NCBI GenBank assembly: GCA_019752115.1
Contig: JAIEMN010000008.1
Location: 62,001-126,000, forward strand
Source of the DNA: Gemmatimonadaceae bacterium
Lineage (GTDB): Bacteria > Gemmatimonadota > Gemmatimonadetes > Gemmatimonadales > Gemmatimonadaceae
Reading direction: 5' to 3'
Length of the DNA stretch: 64,000 nucleotides
In this document: one piece after another, positions 41,238 to 55,061 of the stretch
Numbering within the stretch: the first letter of the stretch is position 1
Layout: each line of letters opens with the position of its first letter
The notes under the pieces: model-generated
Told to the model about the DNA's origin: nothing
The model's input: only the letters and a program-made list of their open reading frames with translations
Databases searched by the model: none
Position numbers and translations under genes: made by a program

Positions 41238-42011
41238 TCAGCCCGAACCGGCAACCGCGCGCGGTTCCTGCCGCCGCGCACTCGCCGCGAGGTAGTCGCG
41301 GTTCATGCGCTTGATCACGTCGATCGAGATCTCCTTCGGGCAGGCTTCCTGGCACTCGCCGGTGAGCGTGCAGTGGCCGAAGCCCTCGAGGTCCATCTGT
41401 TCGACCATGCCGAGCGCGCGCTTGTCCCGCTCCGGCTGGCCCTGCGGCAGGAGGCCGAGGTGCGTGATCTTGGCCCCGGTGAAGAGGGCGGCCGAGGCAT
41501 TCGGGCACGCCGCCACACAGGCGCCGCAGCCGATGCAGGCGGCGGCATCCATCGCCTCTTCCACGACATCCTTGCCGATCAGGATCTCATTGGCGTCGCG
41601 GGCGCCGCCGGTGTTCACCGACACATAGCCGCCCGCCTGGATGATGCGGTCGAAGGCCCCGCGATTCACCACGAGGTCCTTGACGATCGGGAACGGCGAC
41701 GCGCGCCACGGTTCGACCGTGATGATGTCGCCATCCTTGAAGGCGCGCATGTGCAACTGGCAGGTGGCCGCGCCCTTCCACGGCCCGTGCGCCTGCCCGT
41801 TGATCATCATGGCGCAGGAGCCACAGATGCCTTCGCGGCAGTCGTGCGCAAAGGCGACCGGCTCCTTCCCTTCGAGCGTGAGCTTCTCGTTCAGCATGTC
41901 GAACATCTCGAGGAACGACATGTCGGCGCTGACGCCATCCAGATCGTAGGTCTCGAGCTTGCCCGGCGCGCTGCTCGCCGGCTGACGCCACACGTTGAGC
42001 GTGATCTTCAT
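41238..42011 (-). CDS. sdhB: Succinate dehydrogenase iron-sulfur subunit
   Basis: A 257-residue three-cluster subunit that passes electrons from SdhA to the membrane. The 2Fe-2S site is CREGICGSC plus a later Cys, and the two ferredoxin blocks are [12 protein letters not shown] and [12 protein letters not shown]. The sequence is of the class that pairs with a single large cytochrome b subunit. Start ATG shares a base with the sdhA TAA (TAATG). Confidence 0.95.
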   Translation of the reverse strand: MKITLNVWRQPASSAPGKLETYDLDGVSADMSFLEMFDMLNEKLTLEGKEPVAFAHDCREGICGSCAMMINGQAHGPWKGAATCQLHMRAFKDGDIITVEPWRASPFPIVKDLVVNRGAFDRIIQAGGYVSVNTGGARDANEILIGKDVVEEAMDAAACIGCGACVAACPNASAALFTGAKITHLGLLPQGQPERDKRALGMVEQMDLEGFGHCTLTGECQEACPKEISIDVIKRMNRDYLAASARRQEPRAVAGSG

Positions 42012-43924
42012 TACTTGTAGCTCCGCGTGGAGAGGTGCACGTTCTCGTACACCAGCGGTTCCTTGTTGAGAATCGGGGCCTTGCCTTCACCGGCGTACTC
42101 CCACGCGGCGACATACGCGTACTCGTCGTCGTTGCGCTTGGCCTCGCCCTCGTCCTGGTACTCGGTGCGGAAGTGGCCACCGCACGATTCTTCGCGATGC
42201 AGCGCGTCGCGGCACATGAGCTCACCGAGCTCGATGAAGTCGGCCACGCGACCGGCGTTCTCGAGGGCCTGGTTGAGCGAGTCGGCACTGCCCGGCACGT
42301 TCACGTTCTGGCGATACTCGTCCTTGAGCGACTGGATCAGCCCGATGGCCTTCGTGAGCCCCTCCCGGTCGCGCGCCATGCCGCAGTACTCCCACATGAT
42401 CTTCCCCAGCTCCTTGTGGAAGCTGTCGACCGTGCGCTTCCCCTTGATGCTCAGGAACTGCTTCGTCTGCGCCTTGATCGCTTCTTCGGCAGCGCGGAAC
42501 TCGGCGTGGGAATTGTCGACCTTGGCCAGCTTGGTCCCCGCGAGGAAGTCGCCGATCGTGTACGGCAACACGAAGTAGCCGTCGGCGAGCCCCTGCATGA
42601 GCGCCGAGGCGCCCAGACGGTTCGCCCCGTGATCGGAGAAGTTCGCCTCACCGGCAACGTGCAGACCGGGGATGGTGCTCATGAGGTTGTAGTCCACCCA
42701 GAGGCCGCCCATCGTGTAGTGCACGGCCGGGTAGATGCGCATCGGCACTTCGTACGGATTCTCGTCCGTAATGCGCTGATACATGTCGAACAGGTTGCCG
42801 TAGCGCTCGGCGATGGTCGCCTTGCCCAGGCGCTTGATGGCGTCGGCAAAGTCGAGATACACGCCGAGCCCACCCGGGCCCACGCCGCGTCCATCGTCGC
42901 ACGCTTCCTTGGCGGCACGCGACGAGATGTCACGCGGCGCGAGGTTGCCGAAGCTCGGATACTTGCGCTCGAGGTAGTAGTCGCGCTCCGACTCGGGGAT
43001 CTGCGACGGCGGCCGGTTGTCGCCGCGCGCCTTGGGCACCCACACGCGCCCGTCGTTGCGGAGCGACTCCGACATGAGCGTCAGCTTGGACTGATGCTCG
43101 CCGTGCACCGGAATGCACGTCGGATGGATCTGCGTGTAGCACGGGTTCGCAAACGCCGCGCCCTTCTTGTGCGCGCGCCACGACGCCGTGACGTTCGAGT
43201 ACATGGCGTTCGTGCTCAGGTAGAACACGTTGCCGTACCCGCCGGTCGCCAGCACGACGGCATCGGCCGCGTGCGACGAGATCTTGCCCGTGAGCAGATT
43301 GCGCGAGACAATGCCGCGCGCATAGCCGTCCACGAGCACCACATCGAGCATCTCCTCGAAGGTGTACATCTGCACCTTCTTGAGCGCGATCTGGCGCTCG
43401 AGCGCCTGATAGGCGCCAATGAGCAGCTGCTGCCCGGTCTGGCCGCGCGCGTAAAACGTGCGCGACACCTGCGCACCGCCGAACGACCGGTTCGCCAGCA
43501 GGCCGCCGTACTCGCGCGCGAAGGGCACGCCCTGCGCCACGCACTGGTCGATGATGTTCACCGACACCTGCGCGAGGCGATACACGTTCGCCTCACGGGC
43601 GCGGAAGTCGCCGCCCTTGATCGTGTCGTAGAACAGGCGGCGGACCGAGTCGCCGTCGTTCTGATAATTCTTGGCGGCGTTGATGCCGCCCTGCGCGGCG
43701 ATCGAGTGCGCGCGCCGCGGCGAATCGTGGTAGACGAAGCACGACACCTGATAGCCGAGTTCGGCCATCGTGGCGGCCGCCGAGGCACCGGCCAGGCCGG
43801 CGCCGACGACGATGACATGGTGTTTCCGCTTGTTGGCGGGGTTCACCAGCTTCATCGAGAACTTGTGCTGGTCCCACTTCTGCTCGAGGGGACCGCTGGG
43901 GATCTTGGCGTTCAGTTCGAGCAT
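42011..43924 (-). CDS. sdhA: Succinate dehydrogenase flavoprotein subunit
   Basis: A 637-residue FAD subunit that oxidises succinate. The FAD-linked histidine is H73 in [11 protein letters not shown] and the dinucleotide motif is [13 protein letters not shown]. The R-x-x-G substrate loop and GGLWVDYN are present. Length and sequence fit the Bacillus/Wolinella-type enzyme. ATG at 43924 lies one base after the sdhC stop. Confidence 0.95.
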   Translation of the reverse strand: MLELNAKIPSGPLEQKWDQHKFSMKLVNPANKRKHHVIVVGAGLAGASAAATMAELGYQVSCFVYHDSPRRAHSIAAQGGINAAKNYQNDGDSVRRLFYDTIKGGDFRAREANVYRLAQVSVNIIDQCVAQGVPFAREYGGLLANRSFGGAQVSRTFYARGQTGQQLLIGAYQALERQIALKKVQMYTFEEMLDVVLVDGYARGIVSRNLLTGKISSHAADAVVLATGGYGNVFYLSTNAMYSNVTASWRAHKKGAAFANPCYTQIHPTCIPVHGEHQSKLTLMSESLRNDGRVWVPKARGDNRPPSQIPESERDYYLERKYPSFGNLAPRDISSRAAKEACDDGRGVGPGGLGVYLDFADAIKRLGKATIAERYGNLFDMYQRITDENPYEVPMRIYPAVHYTMGGLWVDYNLMSTIPGLHVAGEANFSDHGANRLGASALMQGLADGYFVLPYTIGDFLAGTKLAKVDNSHAEFRAAEEAIKAQTKQFLSIKGKRTVDSFHKELGKIMWEYCGMARDREGLTKAIGLIQSLKDEYRQNVNVPGSADSLNQALENAGRVADFIELGELMCRDALHREESCGGHFRTEYQDEGEAKRNDDEYAYVAAWEYAGEGKAPILNKEPLVYENVHLSTRSYK

Positions 43925-43925
43925 G

Positions 43926-44618
43926 TCAGTTGGCCTCCACGGCGGGAACGGAGGCCTCGGGGAAGAGACCAAGGACCGCGGCGACCGGCACGGCCATGAA
44001 GCCGAGCGCCACCACGATCGCGATGACCACGGAGAGCTTGCGCTTGAGCGGCTGCGTGGACGGACGCGCCACACCGAGCGTGCGCGCCACGGCCCACGCG
44101 CCGTGATACAGGTGCAGCCCGAGGAAGCCCACGGCGAGGACGTAGAAGCCCGCCACGAGCGGATTCGCGAGGCCGGTCCGCAGGTTGTTGTACGGATCGA
44201 GATGCACGAACTGCGGGTGCACCGTGCCCAGCGTCATGTGCAGGATGTGAAACACGATGAAGACCACGAGGAGCACGCCGCCCCAGCGCATCGTCTTGGC
44301 CGCGAGCGTGGTGACCTGCGGCTTGCGCACCTGGTACTTCTCAGGGCGCGCCTTGTTGGCAATCATCGTGAGCTGATACGCCGCGACCGCGTGCAGGATG
44401 ACGCTCAGCAGCAGCACGGCGCGCACGGCATACAGCGCGGGCATGCTGATGCGCAGCAGCTGCGCGTAGTGCTGCATCTTGAGCGGGGCATCCGGATAGA
44501 ACATCTGGAGGTTGCCCGCCATGTGGCCGATGACGAAGAGGATGCCGATGATCCCCGTCACGGCCATCACGATCTTCTTGCCGATCGTGCTCTGCCAGAA
44601 CCGAGTGAGACCGAACAT
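43926..44618 (-). CDS. sdhC: Succinate dehydrogenase cytochrome b558-type subunit
   Basis: A 230-residue five-helix membrane anchor, consistent with a diheme single-subunit anchor. Histidines in [22 protein letters not shown] and LHLYHGAW are candidate heme ligands. Diheme anchors work with menaquinone, in keeping with the mqn genes. ATG at 44618 was chosen; a GTG at 44651 would add 11 residues (MTAPVSTSTLP). Confidence 0.9.
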   Translation of the reverse strand: MFGLTRFWQSTIGKKIVMAVTGIIGILFVIGHMAGNLQMFYPDAPLKMQHYAQLLRISMPALYAVRAVLLLSVILHAVAAYQLTMIANKARPEKYQVRKPQVTTLAAKTMRWGGVLLVVFIVFHILHMTLGTVHPQFVHLDPYNNLRTGLANPLVAGFYVLAVGFLGLHLYHGAWAVARTLGVARPSTQPLKRKLSVVIAIVVALGFMAVPVAAVLGLFPEASVPAVEAN

Positions 44619-44678
44619 AGGTAGGGTTGATGTGGAAACCGGCGCCGTCACCGAGGTGAGGGCGCCGGCTTCGACAGG

Positions 44679-46803
<2,125 letters not shown>

Positions 46804-46804
<1 letters not shown>

Positions 46805-47283
46805 CAGCGCTCCGCCCCGGTGGGCGCCGCGCCGGCCGACTTTGTTGGATCGACCCAGGCGCGCTCGCCGTCCACATAGTGCTCGCGCTTCCAGATTGGC
46901 ACGCGCACCTTGAGCGCCTCGATGATCGCGCGGGCGCTGTCGCAGGCCTCGGCACGGTGGGCGTGCGCGGCCACGATGGCGACACTCGCCTCGCCGATCG
47001 ACAGGGTGCCGAGCCGGTGCTCCAGGGCCACACGGAGCCCCGGCTGGGCGTCGCAGACCTCCTGCGCCACGGCCGCCAACTCCGAGGCGGCCATGGCCTC
47101 GTAGGCCTCGTAATCCATGCCGGTGACGGGGCGGCCATCGTTCAGGTCGCGGACGGTACCCACGAAGACCGACAGCGCGCCCACGCCAGGCGCCTGCGCC
47201 CGGGCGATCAGCGTCGTGACATCGATGGGCGCGTGCACAATGGCCGCATGCACCACGCCGAAGGTCGGTCCGGTGGTGGACAT
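46804..47283 (-). CDS. moaE: Molybdopterin synthase catalytic subunit
   Basis: A 159-residue large subunit that, with MoaD, inserts sulfur into precursor Z. It has FVGTVRDLNDGRPV, MDYEAYEAMA, HRLGTLSIGE and the active-site PIWKREHY lysine motif. It lies three bases after moaD and overlaps moaA. No moaB, moaC or molybdoenzyme gene is in the window. Confidence 0.95.
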
Positions 47284-47286
47284 GCG

Positions 47287-47529
47287 TCAGCCCCCGGCCA
47301 CTGGCGGGATGACGGCCACTTCGTCCGCCGCCTGAATCACGGCCTCGCCCTTCGCCCAGCGTTGATTGATGGCAATCAGCGGCTTGGGAGGCAGACGGTC
47401 GCCGCCGGGGAGCGCGCGCAAGGCGGCCACGAGCTCGGCGGTGGTGCACGGCGCCGTGATCGGGACGTCGAGGGTGCGTGACCCCAAGGCGTCGGCGTAG
47501 GACGCGAAGAGCAGGACGGGAATGCCCAT
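47287..47529 (-). CDS. moaD: Molybdopterin synthase sulfur carrier subunit
   Basis: An 80-residue ubiquitin-like carrier ending in the Gly-Gly (PPVAGG) needed for thiocarboxylate formation. It starts MGIPVLLFASYADALG. A large GC-rich hairpin lies 18 bases before its ATG, so its expression may depend on read-through or be dampened by the structure. Confidence 0.93.
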   Translation of the reverse strand: MGIPVLLFASYADALGSRTLDVPITAPCTTAELVAALRALPGGDRLPPKPLIAINQRWAKGEAVIQAADEVAVIPPVAGG

Positions 47530-47547
47530 GACGGTGGCAAGATAGCC

Positions 47548-47582
47548 ATGAGGCCCGGCATACACAGTATGCCGGGCCTCAT
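47548..47582 (-). terminator. Long hairpin between the HU-like gene and moaD
   Basis: A 16-base perfect stem (ATGAGGCCCGGCATAC with its complement) with a three-base loop, 39 bases after the HU-like stop and 18 bases before the moaD ATG. No U-tract follows. It could end the HU transcript, act as an attenuator for moaDEA or protect an RNA end. Confidence 0.65.
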
Positions 47583-47620
47583 CGCATGGTGATCAGCGCG
47601 GCCACGGCCGCGCGCAGCGT

Positions 47621-47953
47621 TCAATCGTCGTCGTGATCGTCGTCGAGCATGTGCTCTTCGACACCAGCGACCATCGCCCGTAACTCCTTGCTGGGCTTGA
47701 ACACCGGGACAGGACGAGCGGACACTTCGACGGGCGAGCCGGTGCGCGGATTGCGCGCCATGCGCGTCTTCCGCTGCCGGATCTTGAACGTGCCGAATCC
47801 GCGCACTTCGATGTTCTTCTGCTCCTGCAGCGCTTCCTTGATCGCATCAAGGAACGCGTCAACGACGCGCGCGCAGTCTTTCTTGGAAATCGTTGGCCCA
47901 GCCGTCCGTGCGATGCGCGCCGTGACGTTCTCGACCAGATCGGCTTTGGTCAT
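47621..47953 (-). CDS. HU/IHF-family DNA-binding protein with acidic tail
   Basis: A 110-residue nucleoid protein. The core has VDAFLDAIKEALQEQKNIEVRGFGTF, then the DNA-intercalating arm with RMARNPRTGSPVEV and the Pro-containing PVPVFKPSKEL. The C-terminus is unusually acidic (EEHMLDDDHDDD), unlike the basic or neutral tails of most HU/IHF. ATG at 47953 gives the family start MTKADLVE. HU versus IHF cannot be distinguished. Confidence 0.92.
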   Translation of the reverse strand: MTKADLVENVTARIARTAGPTISKKDCARVVDAFLDAIKEALQEQKNIEVRGFGTFKIRQRKTRMARNPRTGSPVEVSARPVPVFKPSKELRAMVAGVEEHMLDDDHDDD

Positions 47954-48063
47954 GGGATCTACCAGAGGGGCAGCAACGCGGGGTGGTGGAGGTACCTCGC
48001 GCCGCACTTGAGGTCCGCTGACCGGCCGGGAAGACCGCCGCGAACGCCGAACGAAGCTTTGCG

Positions 48064-48092
48064 AACGTATGACCTTAGTGCATATCAGTCAA
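48064..48092 (-). promoter_or_regulatory. Putative promoter of the HU-like gene
   Basis: On the minus strand TTGACT (48092-48087), 17-base spacer, TACGTT (48069-48064). The -35 is the best of the four similar promoters found. It implies a leader of about 105 bases. It lies in the 153-base gap after carA. Confidence 0.5.
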
Positions 48093-48106
48093 GCGGTTGG
48101 CTCACT

Positions 48107-49219
48107 TCACCCACGTCGCCGCTTGAGGGCTGACAGGAACTGGTCAAACAGGGGGACCGCATCGTGCGGCCCCGGGGCGGCTTCGGGGTGGTACTGGACC
48201 GCAAAGATCGGGAGCTCCCGATGCCGCAGCCCTTCCACCGTGCCGTCATTCAGGTTCACGTGCGTCACAGCCAGATCGGGCGCGCCCTCGACCCCGTCCG
48301 GCGAGCCGACGACCGCGAACCCATGGTTCTGGGACGTAATGAGCACTTGGCCCGTGGCGAGGTCCTTGACCGGCTGATTTCCGCCCCGGTGGCCGAAGGG
48401 CATCTTGGCGGTCCGGCCGCCGAAGGTGATGCCGAGCAGCTGGTGCCCGAGGCAGATGCCAAACATCGGAATGCGCTCACCGGCGATGGCCTTGATCGCC
48501 GCGGGGGCGTACGTCACCGCCTCCGGGTCGCCGGGGCCATTTGACAGGAAGACGCCGTCGGGATTCATGGCCAGCACCTGTTCGGCAGGCGTATCCGACG
48601 GCACCACGGTCACGCGGCAGTCGTGCGCTTCAAAGAGGCGCAGGATGTTCCGCTTGATGCCGTAGTCGTAGGCCACGACATGGAAGGTCGCTTCGGCCTT
48701 GCCCCACTGATACGGCTCGCGGGTGGAGACGACCGTGGCGAGGTCGAGCCCCTCCATGCTCGGGCAGCTGTCGAGGGCGCCCAGCGCTTCCTTCGTCGGG
48801 CTGTCGCCGGCTCCGATGACGCCCCGCATGACCCCGCGGCTGCGGAGATGCTTGGTGAGGCGGCGGGTATCGACTTCGGTGAGCACCGGGACATTCGCCG
48901 CGCCCAGCCAGGCCGGGAGGCTGCCGGTGGCGCGCCAGTTCGAGTACGTCGGCGACAGCTCACGGCAGATGACGCCGGCGACCTGCGGGTGCTCGGACTC
49001 GGGGTCGTCGGTGTTGATCCCGTAGTTGCCGATCTGCGGCGCCGTCATGACGACGATCTGCCCACGGAAGGACGGGTCGGAGAAGGTCTCCTGATACCCC
49101 GTCATATTGGTCGTGAACACGACCTCGGCGACGGTGGGGCCAGCCGTGCCCACGAGACGGCCGAGAAAAAGGGTTCCGTCCTCGAGGAGGAGGAACCCCT
49201 TGATCGGGTGCGTGTCCAC
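48107..49219 (-). CDS. carA: Carbamoyl-phosphate synthase small subunit
   Basis: A 370-residue glutaminase subunit that provides ammonia to CarB for pyrimidine and arginine synthesis. The catalytic residues are C256 (GICLGHQ), H344 and E346 ([10 protein letters not shown]). The N-terminal domain has the [11 protein letters not shown] motif. The start is GTG at 49219, 8 bases after secG. carB is not in the window. It is the last gene of the comF-gap-pgk-tpiA-secG-carA set. Confidence 0.96.
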   Translation of the reverse strand: MDTHPIKGFLLLEDGTLFLGRLVGTAGPTVAEVVFTTNMTGYQETFSDPSFRGQIVVMTAPQIGNYGINTDDPESEHPQVAGVICRELSPTYSNWRATGSLPAWLGAANVPVLTEVDTRRLTKHLRSRGVMRGVIGAGDSPTKEALGALDSCPSMEGLDLATVVSTREPYQWGKAEATFHVVAYDYGIKRNILRLFEAHDCRVTVVPSDTPAEQVLAMNPDGVFLSNGPGDPEAVTYAPAAIKAIAGERIPMFGICLGHQLLGITFGGRTAKMPFGHRGGNQPVKDLATGQVLITSQNHGFAVVGSPDGVEGAPDLAVTHVNLNDGTVEGLRHRELPIFAVQYHPEAAPGPHDAVPLFDQFLSALKRRRG

Positions 49220-49226
49220 CGCGCCC

Positions 49227-49628
49227 TTACTGCTTGGCGGGGGCGGCCGGCGTCGCCGGCGCGGTCGCCGGAGCGGCCTGCTGCGTCAGCGGTGCCGACG
49301 GCGCCGCGCTCTTGTTGCCGGAGGTGGGCGCGGCCGGCGCGCTGGCCGGCGCCGTGGCGCCGAGCTTGTCGAGCACCGACTTGGGCGCCGTGCCCCGGGT
49401 GCTCATGATCTGCAGGATGAACGCGAGACCGAGGAAGATCCCGCCGCACCACCAGCTCGCCTTGGTCAGCAGGTTGCCCGCCTGACGCGTGCCGATGACC
49501 GAGTCTGCCGAGGAGCTGGCGCCGCCGAAGCTGGCCGCAAGACCACCACCCTTCCCCGACTGGAGAAGAACGGCCGCCGCGAGGACGATCGCGTCGAGGA
49601 TGAGCAGCACGAGCAGGAACGTGTACAT
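49227..49628 (-). CDS. secG: Preprotein translocase subunit SecG with long tail
   Basis: A 133-residue SecYEG accessory subunit with two membrane helices (residues 1-20 and 55-75) separated by [16 protein letters not shown], typical of SecG. A C-terminal tail of about 45 residues is Ala/Pro/Thr-rich (with [18 protein letters not shown]) and adds roughly half again to the usual 75-90 residues. It follows tpiA by 140 bases that contain three hairpins. Confidence 0.88.
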   Translation of the reverse strand: MYTFLLVLLILDAIVLAAAVLLQSGKGGGLAASFGGASSSADSVIGTRQAGNLLTKASWWCGGIFLGLAFILQIMSTRGTAPKSVLDKLGATAPASAPAAPTSGNKSAAPSAPLTQQAAPATAPATPAAPAKQ

Positions 49629-49655
49629 GGCAGGAACGGAGACCAGAGTTGAGGA

Positions 49656-49677
49656 GTGAATCGCCCCGGCGATTCAC
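49656..49677 (-). repeat. Perfect inverted repeat upstream of secG
   Basis: GTGAATCGCC-CC-GGCGATTCAC, 10-base arms with a two-base centre, 28-49 bases before the secG ATG. It could be a protein operator or an RNA hairpin in the leader of secG. Confidence 0.5.
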
Positions 49678-49710
49678 CCGAGCCTCGAAACTTCGCGGAG
49701 CGGCGCGATT

Positions 49711-49743
49711 GGGGCAAGTCCTTCCGGTGACGGCGCTTGCCCC
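49711..49743 (-). terminator. Hairpin after tpiA
   Basis: Stem GGGGCAAG with CTTGCCCC and a 17-base loop, 26 bases after the tpiA stop. A further stem GACCGGG with CCCGGTC (49753-49770) overlaps the stop codon itself. No U-tract. Confidence 0.4.
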
Positions 49744-49768
49744 CTGCCACCGGACCGGGCGGCCCCGG

Positions 49769-50524
49769 TCAGGCCCGGACGATGCTGGCCCAGCTGTCGG
49801 CGTCCAGCGAGGCCCCGCCCACGAGCAGCCCGTCCACGTCCGGGGCGGCCAGCAGCGTGCTCGCGTTCCCCCGGTTGACCGAGCCGCCGTAGAGGATCGG
49901 AATGCTCGCCGCGACCTTCTCCCCGACGCGCGTGCCGAGTGCCCGGCGCAGCACCCCGTGGATCTCGCTCGCATCCTCGGGGGTGGCGGTGCGACCCGTC
50001 CCAATGGCCCAGACGGGTTCGTACGCCAGCATGATCGTGGCGATCTGCGCGTCGTCCAGTTCCGCGAGGCCGGCCGAGAGCTGACGCTCCACGACCATGG
50101 CCGTCTGCCCGGCTTCGCGCTCGGCGAGTGTTTCCCCGACGCAGAGCATCGGGATGAGCCGCCCCTGCGCGATCAGCGCCATCTTCTTGGTGGTCTGCGC
50201 ATCGGTCTCGCCGAAGACATGGCGACGCTCCGAGTGGCCGACCAGCACGACGCGCGCGCCCACATCACGCGCCATCAGCACGGAGTTCTCACCGGTGAAC
50301 GCGCCCTGGGCCTCGGTATGAACGTTCTGCACACCGGTCCAGATCTCGGGGCGCTCCTTGAGGCCGTCGATGACGGTGGTGAGCGTGATCGCCGAGGGGA
50401 AGAAGATCAACGTACGGTCGTTGAGCTTGGGGACCTGGGCGAGAAACCGCTGCAGGAAGGCACGCGCGTCGGTCGGCGCATGATTGAGCTTCCAGTTCGC
50501 GGCGATGATGGGCTTGAGATACAT
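49769..50524 (-). CDS. tpiA: Triose-phosphate isomerase
   Basis: A 251-residue TIM-barrel enzyme that interconverts DHAP and glyceraldehyde 3-phosphate. The catalytic K12, H98 (GHSERR) and E170 (AYEPVWAIGTG) are present, with the phosphate loop YGGSVN. It follows pgk by 18 bases. Confidence 0.97.
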   Translation of the reverse strand: MYLKPIIAANWKLNHAPTDARAFLQRFLAQVPKLNDRTLIFFPSAITLTTVIDGLKERPEIWTGVQNVHTEAQGAFTGENSVLMARDVGARVVLVGHSERRHVFGETDAQTTKKMALIAQGRLIPMLCVGETLAEREAGQTAMVVERQLSAGLAELDDAQIATIMLAYEPVWAIGTGRTATPEDASEIHGVLRRALGTRVGEKVAASIPILYGGSVNRGNASTLLAAPDVDGLLVGGASLDADSWASIVRA

Positions 50525-50542
50525 GGCTGGGTTCGAAGGAGA

Positions 50543-51739
50543 TCAGGCGCGATCGAGCGCCGACACGCCGGGGAGATCCTTCCCCTCGAGGAATTCGAGC
50601 GACGCCCCACCACCGGTGGAGACATGCGACATCTGCGACTCGAGCCCCGCTTCGGCCACGGCGGCCGCGGAGTCTCCGCCGCCGATGATCGTGGTCGCGC
50701 CCTTGGCCGTCGCGGCGGCCATGGCTTCGGCGACGCCGCGCGTCCCGGCATCGAACGGCGGCTTTTCGAACACCCCCATCGGGCCGTTCCAGAGCACCGT
50801 CTTGGCGCTTTCGACGAGGGCGCGATACTGCGTCACAGACGCCGGCCCGATATCGAACATCGCCTGCCCGGCGGGAATGCGATCGGCGTTCACCGCGCTC
50901 GCCTCGGCGCCGGCGTCCATGCCGGGCGCGATCGTCGCATCCACTGGCAGCACGAGCTTGTCACCAGCGCGCGCCAGCAGATCCTTGGCCATGTCGAGAC
51001 GATCGGGTTCGACGAGCGAGTTCCCCGTTTCGAAGCCCATCGCACGGAAGAAGGTGCACGCCATTGCGCCACCGATGAGGAGCTTGTCCACCTTGGGGAG
51101 CAGCGCCTCGACCACGTCGATCTTGCCCGAAATCTTGGAGCCGCCCAGGATGGCGACGAACGGCCGCTGCGGATTGGCCAGCGCGCCGCCGAGGTAGGCG
51201 AGCTCCTTCTCCATCAGCAGACCGGCGACCGCCGGGCGGCAGAACTTGGTCACGCCCGCCGTGCTGGCATGCGCACGATGCGCGGCGCCGAACGCGTCGT
51301 TCACGTAGAAGTCACCGAGCTGCGCCATCTGGTACGAGAGCGCCTCGTCGTTCTTCTCTTCGCCCGGCAGGAACCGCGTGTTCTCGAGCAGCAGCACTTC
51401 GCCGGGCTCGAGGTTCTGCGTCGCTTCCACGGCGCGCTCGCCGACCGTCACGTCGAGGAAGTGCACGGGGCGCGGGAGCAGCTCCTTCAGCCGATCGGCG
51501 ACGGGCTTGAGCGAGTACTTGGCTTCCGGCGCTCCCTTGGGACGGCCGAAGTGCGCCATGAGGACGACACTCGCGCCCCCGTCGAGCAGCGTCGTGATCG
51601 TGGGAAGGGCGGCCGTGATACGCGTATCGTCGGCGACCTTGCCGGCCTCGTCGAGCGGGACATTGAAGTCGACGCGCACGAGCGCGCGCTTGCCCTTGAG
51701 CTCAGCGGGGGTGAGGTCGCGAATGGTCTTGGTGGTCAT
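50543..51739 (-). CDS. pgk: Phosphoglycerate kinase
   Basis: A 398-residue glycolytic kinase. It has the N-terminal substrate-binding [11 protein letters not shown] and [25 protein letters not shown] and the C-terminal nucleotide motifs GGDSAAAV and [16 protein letters not shown] at 51739 gives MTTKTIRDL. It lies between gap and tpiA in the usual glycolytic order. Confidence 0.97.
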   Translation of the reverse strand: MTTKTIRDLTPAELKGKRALVRVDFNVPLDEAGKVADDTRITAALPTITTLLDGGASVVLMAHFGRPKGAPEAKYSLKPVADRLKELLPRPVHFLDVTVGERAVEATQNLEPGEVLLLENTRFLPGEEKNDEALSYQMAQLGDFYVNDAFGAAHRAHASTAGVTKFCRPAVAGLLMEKELAYLGGALANPQRPFVAILGGSKISGKIDVVEALLPKVDKLLIGGAMACTFFRAMGFETGNSLVEPDRLDMAKDLLARAGDKLVLPVDATIAPGMDAGAEASAVNADRIPAGQAMFDIGPASVTQYRALVESAKTVLWNGPMGVFEKPPFDAGTRGVAEAMAAATAKGATTIIGGGDSAAAVAEAGLESQMSHVSTGGGASLEFLEGKDLPGVSALDRA

Positions 51740-51769
51740 CGAAGGCGGGACGGAGAACAATGCAAACGA

Positions 51770-51802
51770 CCCACGCCGAGGTCACCATGATCTCGGCGTG
51801 GG
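51770..51802 (-). terminator. Hairpin between gap and pgk
   Basis: An 11-base perfect stem (CCCACGCCGAG with CTCGGCGTGGG), 11-base loop, 20 bases after the gap stop, followed by GTCGTTTGCATTGTT. Probably partial termination or an RNA-stability element that raises gap relative to pgk. Confidence 0.55.
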
Positions 51803-51822
51803 CAGTTCAAGTCACAGCGGGA

Positions 51823-53705
<1,883 letters not shown>

Positions 53706-53709
53706 GCCA

Positions 53710-54591
53710 TCACCCGCGCGGGGCGTCTGGCGCCGGCGGTCCAGCGTGCCCCAGAGCGCGCCACATCACCTCGCGCGAGGGCTCCTCGCCGAACCAGCAG
53801 TGAAAGGCGGCCGCCCCCTGCTCCACCAGCATGCGCAGGCCATCCTCGGCGCGCAGACCACGTGCCGCGGCGGCGCGCGTCCAGGCGGTGCCCTGCTCGC
53901 GATAGACCAGGTCGTACACGGCCGTCTCGGCGCCAAGCGGCTCGATGGCCACCGGAAGCGCGTCGTCGCGCATGCCAACCGGCGTGGTGTTGATCACGAG
54001 GGCGGCGTCGCGCACGACGCGGTGCAGCTCGACCTCGTCGGGGCCGAGTACGGTGCCCGACAAGCCGACGCGGGCCAGCAGCGCTTCCGCGCGCGCGGGC
54101 GTCCGCGCACTGATCGTGAGTGCCCGCACGCCGCGCTGCGCCAGCGCCACGCACACCGCGGCGGCCGAACCACCGGCGCCGAGGAGGACCACCGGCCCGG
54201 TGATGCCGTTTGGCGCGAGCGCGTCGATCGTGGCGAGGGCGCCGTCCACATCGGTGTTGTGACCCAGGAGCGCGCCGTCCTCGAACCAGAACGTGTTCAC
54301 GGCTCCCGTGCGCGCGGCCATGGGCGAGACCTGCGCGCACCGCTCGTACAGCAACTCCTTGAGTGGCACGGTGGCATTGCCGCCGATCCCGGCGGCCGCG
54401 CAGTGGGCCAGCGTGGCGTCGAGCGCGTCCGGCGGCGTGTCGAGGCGCTCGTAGGTCAGCGCGAGGCCGGCGTGCGCCAGCGCGGCGTTCTGAAAGACGG
54501 GCGAACGCGATTGCGAGATGGGGTGCCCGAGAATGACGAGGCCACGCGGCCGTTCGCGCGCCGTCAGCGGCCCGCGCGCGACCTCAGGCAT
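53710..54591 (-). CDS. aroE: Shikimate dehydrogenase
   Basis: A 293-residue NADPH enzyme of aromatic synthesis; its pathway end product chorismate is the MqnA substrate. It has ISQSRSPVFQNAAL, K78 in NATVPLKE and D114 in NTDVDG, the catalytic pair, plus LLGAGGSAAAV. Start ATG at 54591 overlaps the phosphatase gene end by 8 bases. Confidence 0.93.
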   Translation of the reverse strand: MPEVARGPLTARERPRGLVILGHPISQSRSPVFQNAALAHAGLALTYERLDTPPDALDATLAHCAAAGIGGNATVPLKELLYERCAQVSPMAARTGAVNTFWFEDGALLGHNTDVDGALATIDALAPNGITGPVVLLGAGGSAAAVCVALAQRGVRALTISARTPARAEALLARVGLSGTVLGPDEVELHRVVRDAALVINTTPVGMRDDALPVAIEPLGAETAVYDLVYREQGTAWTRAAAARGLRAEDGLRMLVEQGAAAFHCWFGEEPSREVMWRALGHAGPPAPDAPRG

Positions 54592-55048
54592 GCGGCGGCG
54601 TCCGCCCCGCGATGATGCGATCGAGCACCCGCCCGATCTCCTGCTCGAGCTCCTGGTAGGTCCCCCGGTAGACATCGAGATCGCCGCCGAAGGGGTCGCT
54701 CACGGCGCGCGCGTGTCCGGAGCCGTACGCGGTGAGCAGATGGCTCCGCCCCGTGCCCCCGAGTGCCTCGGCGCGTTCGAGATGGTGCGGGCCCATGGCC
54801 AGCAGCAGATCCGCGCTCGCCACGAGCTCGGGCGACAACGTGCGCGCACGATGCTCGCCGAGGTCCATGCCATGTTCGAGCGCGACCAGCAGCGACCCAT
54901 CGGAGGCGGGCGCATCGGGCCACGCGCTCGTGCCCGCGCTGCCGACGGTGACGTCGGGAATGCCGCGCTCCGCAATGAGTCGGCGCGCGATCGCTTCCGC
55001 GAGCGGGCTGCGACAGGTGTTGCCGGTGCAGATGAAGAGCAGATGCAT
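54584..55048 (-). CDS. Low-molecular-weight phosphatase, YwlE/arginine-phosphatase-like
   Basis: A 154-residue phosphatase with the C-x5-R loop C7-TGNTC-R13-S and the general acid loop DPFGGD. Residue T11 in the loop is the one that in Bacillus YwlE favours phospho-arginine over phospho-tyrosine (tyrosine-specific members have a bulkier residue there). The neighbour tsaC (ywlC) is also a ywl-cluster gene in Bacillus. No arginine kinase (mcsB) is in the window, so protein-arginine specificity is inferred. Confidence 0.8.
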   Translation of the reverse strand: MHLLFICTGNTCRSPLAEAIARRLIAERGIPDVTVGSAGTSAWPDAPASDGSLLVALEHGMDLGEHRARTLSPELVASADLLLAMGPHHLERAEALGGTGRSHLLTAYGSGHARAVSDPFGGDLDVYRGTYQELEQEIGRVLDRIIAGRTPPHA

Positions 55049-55061
55049 CGCGAGGCCGGAT

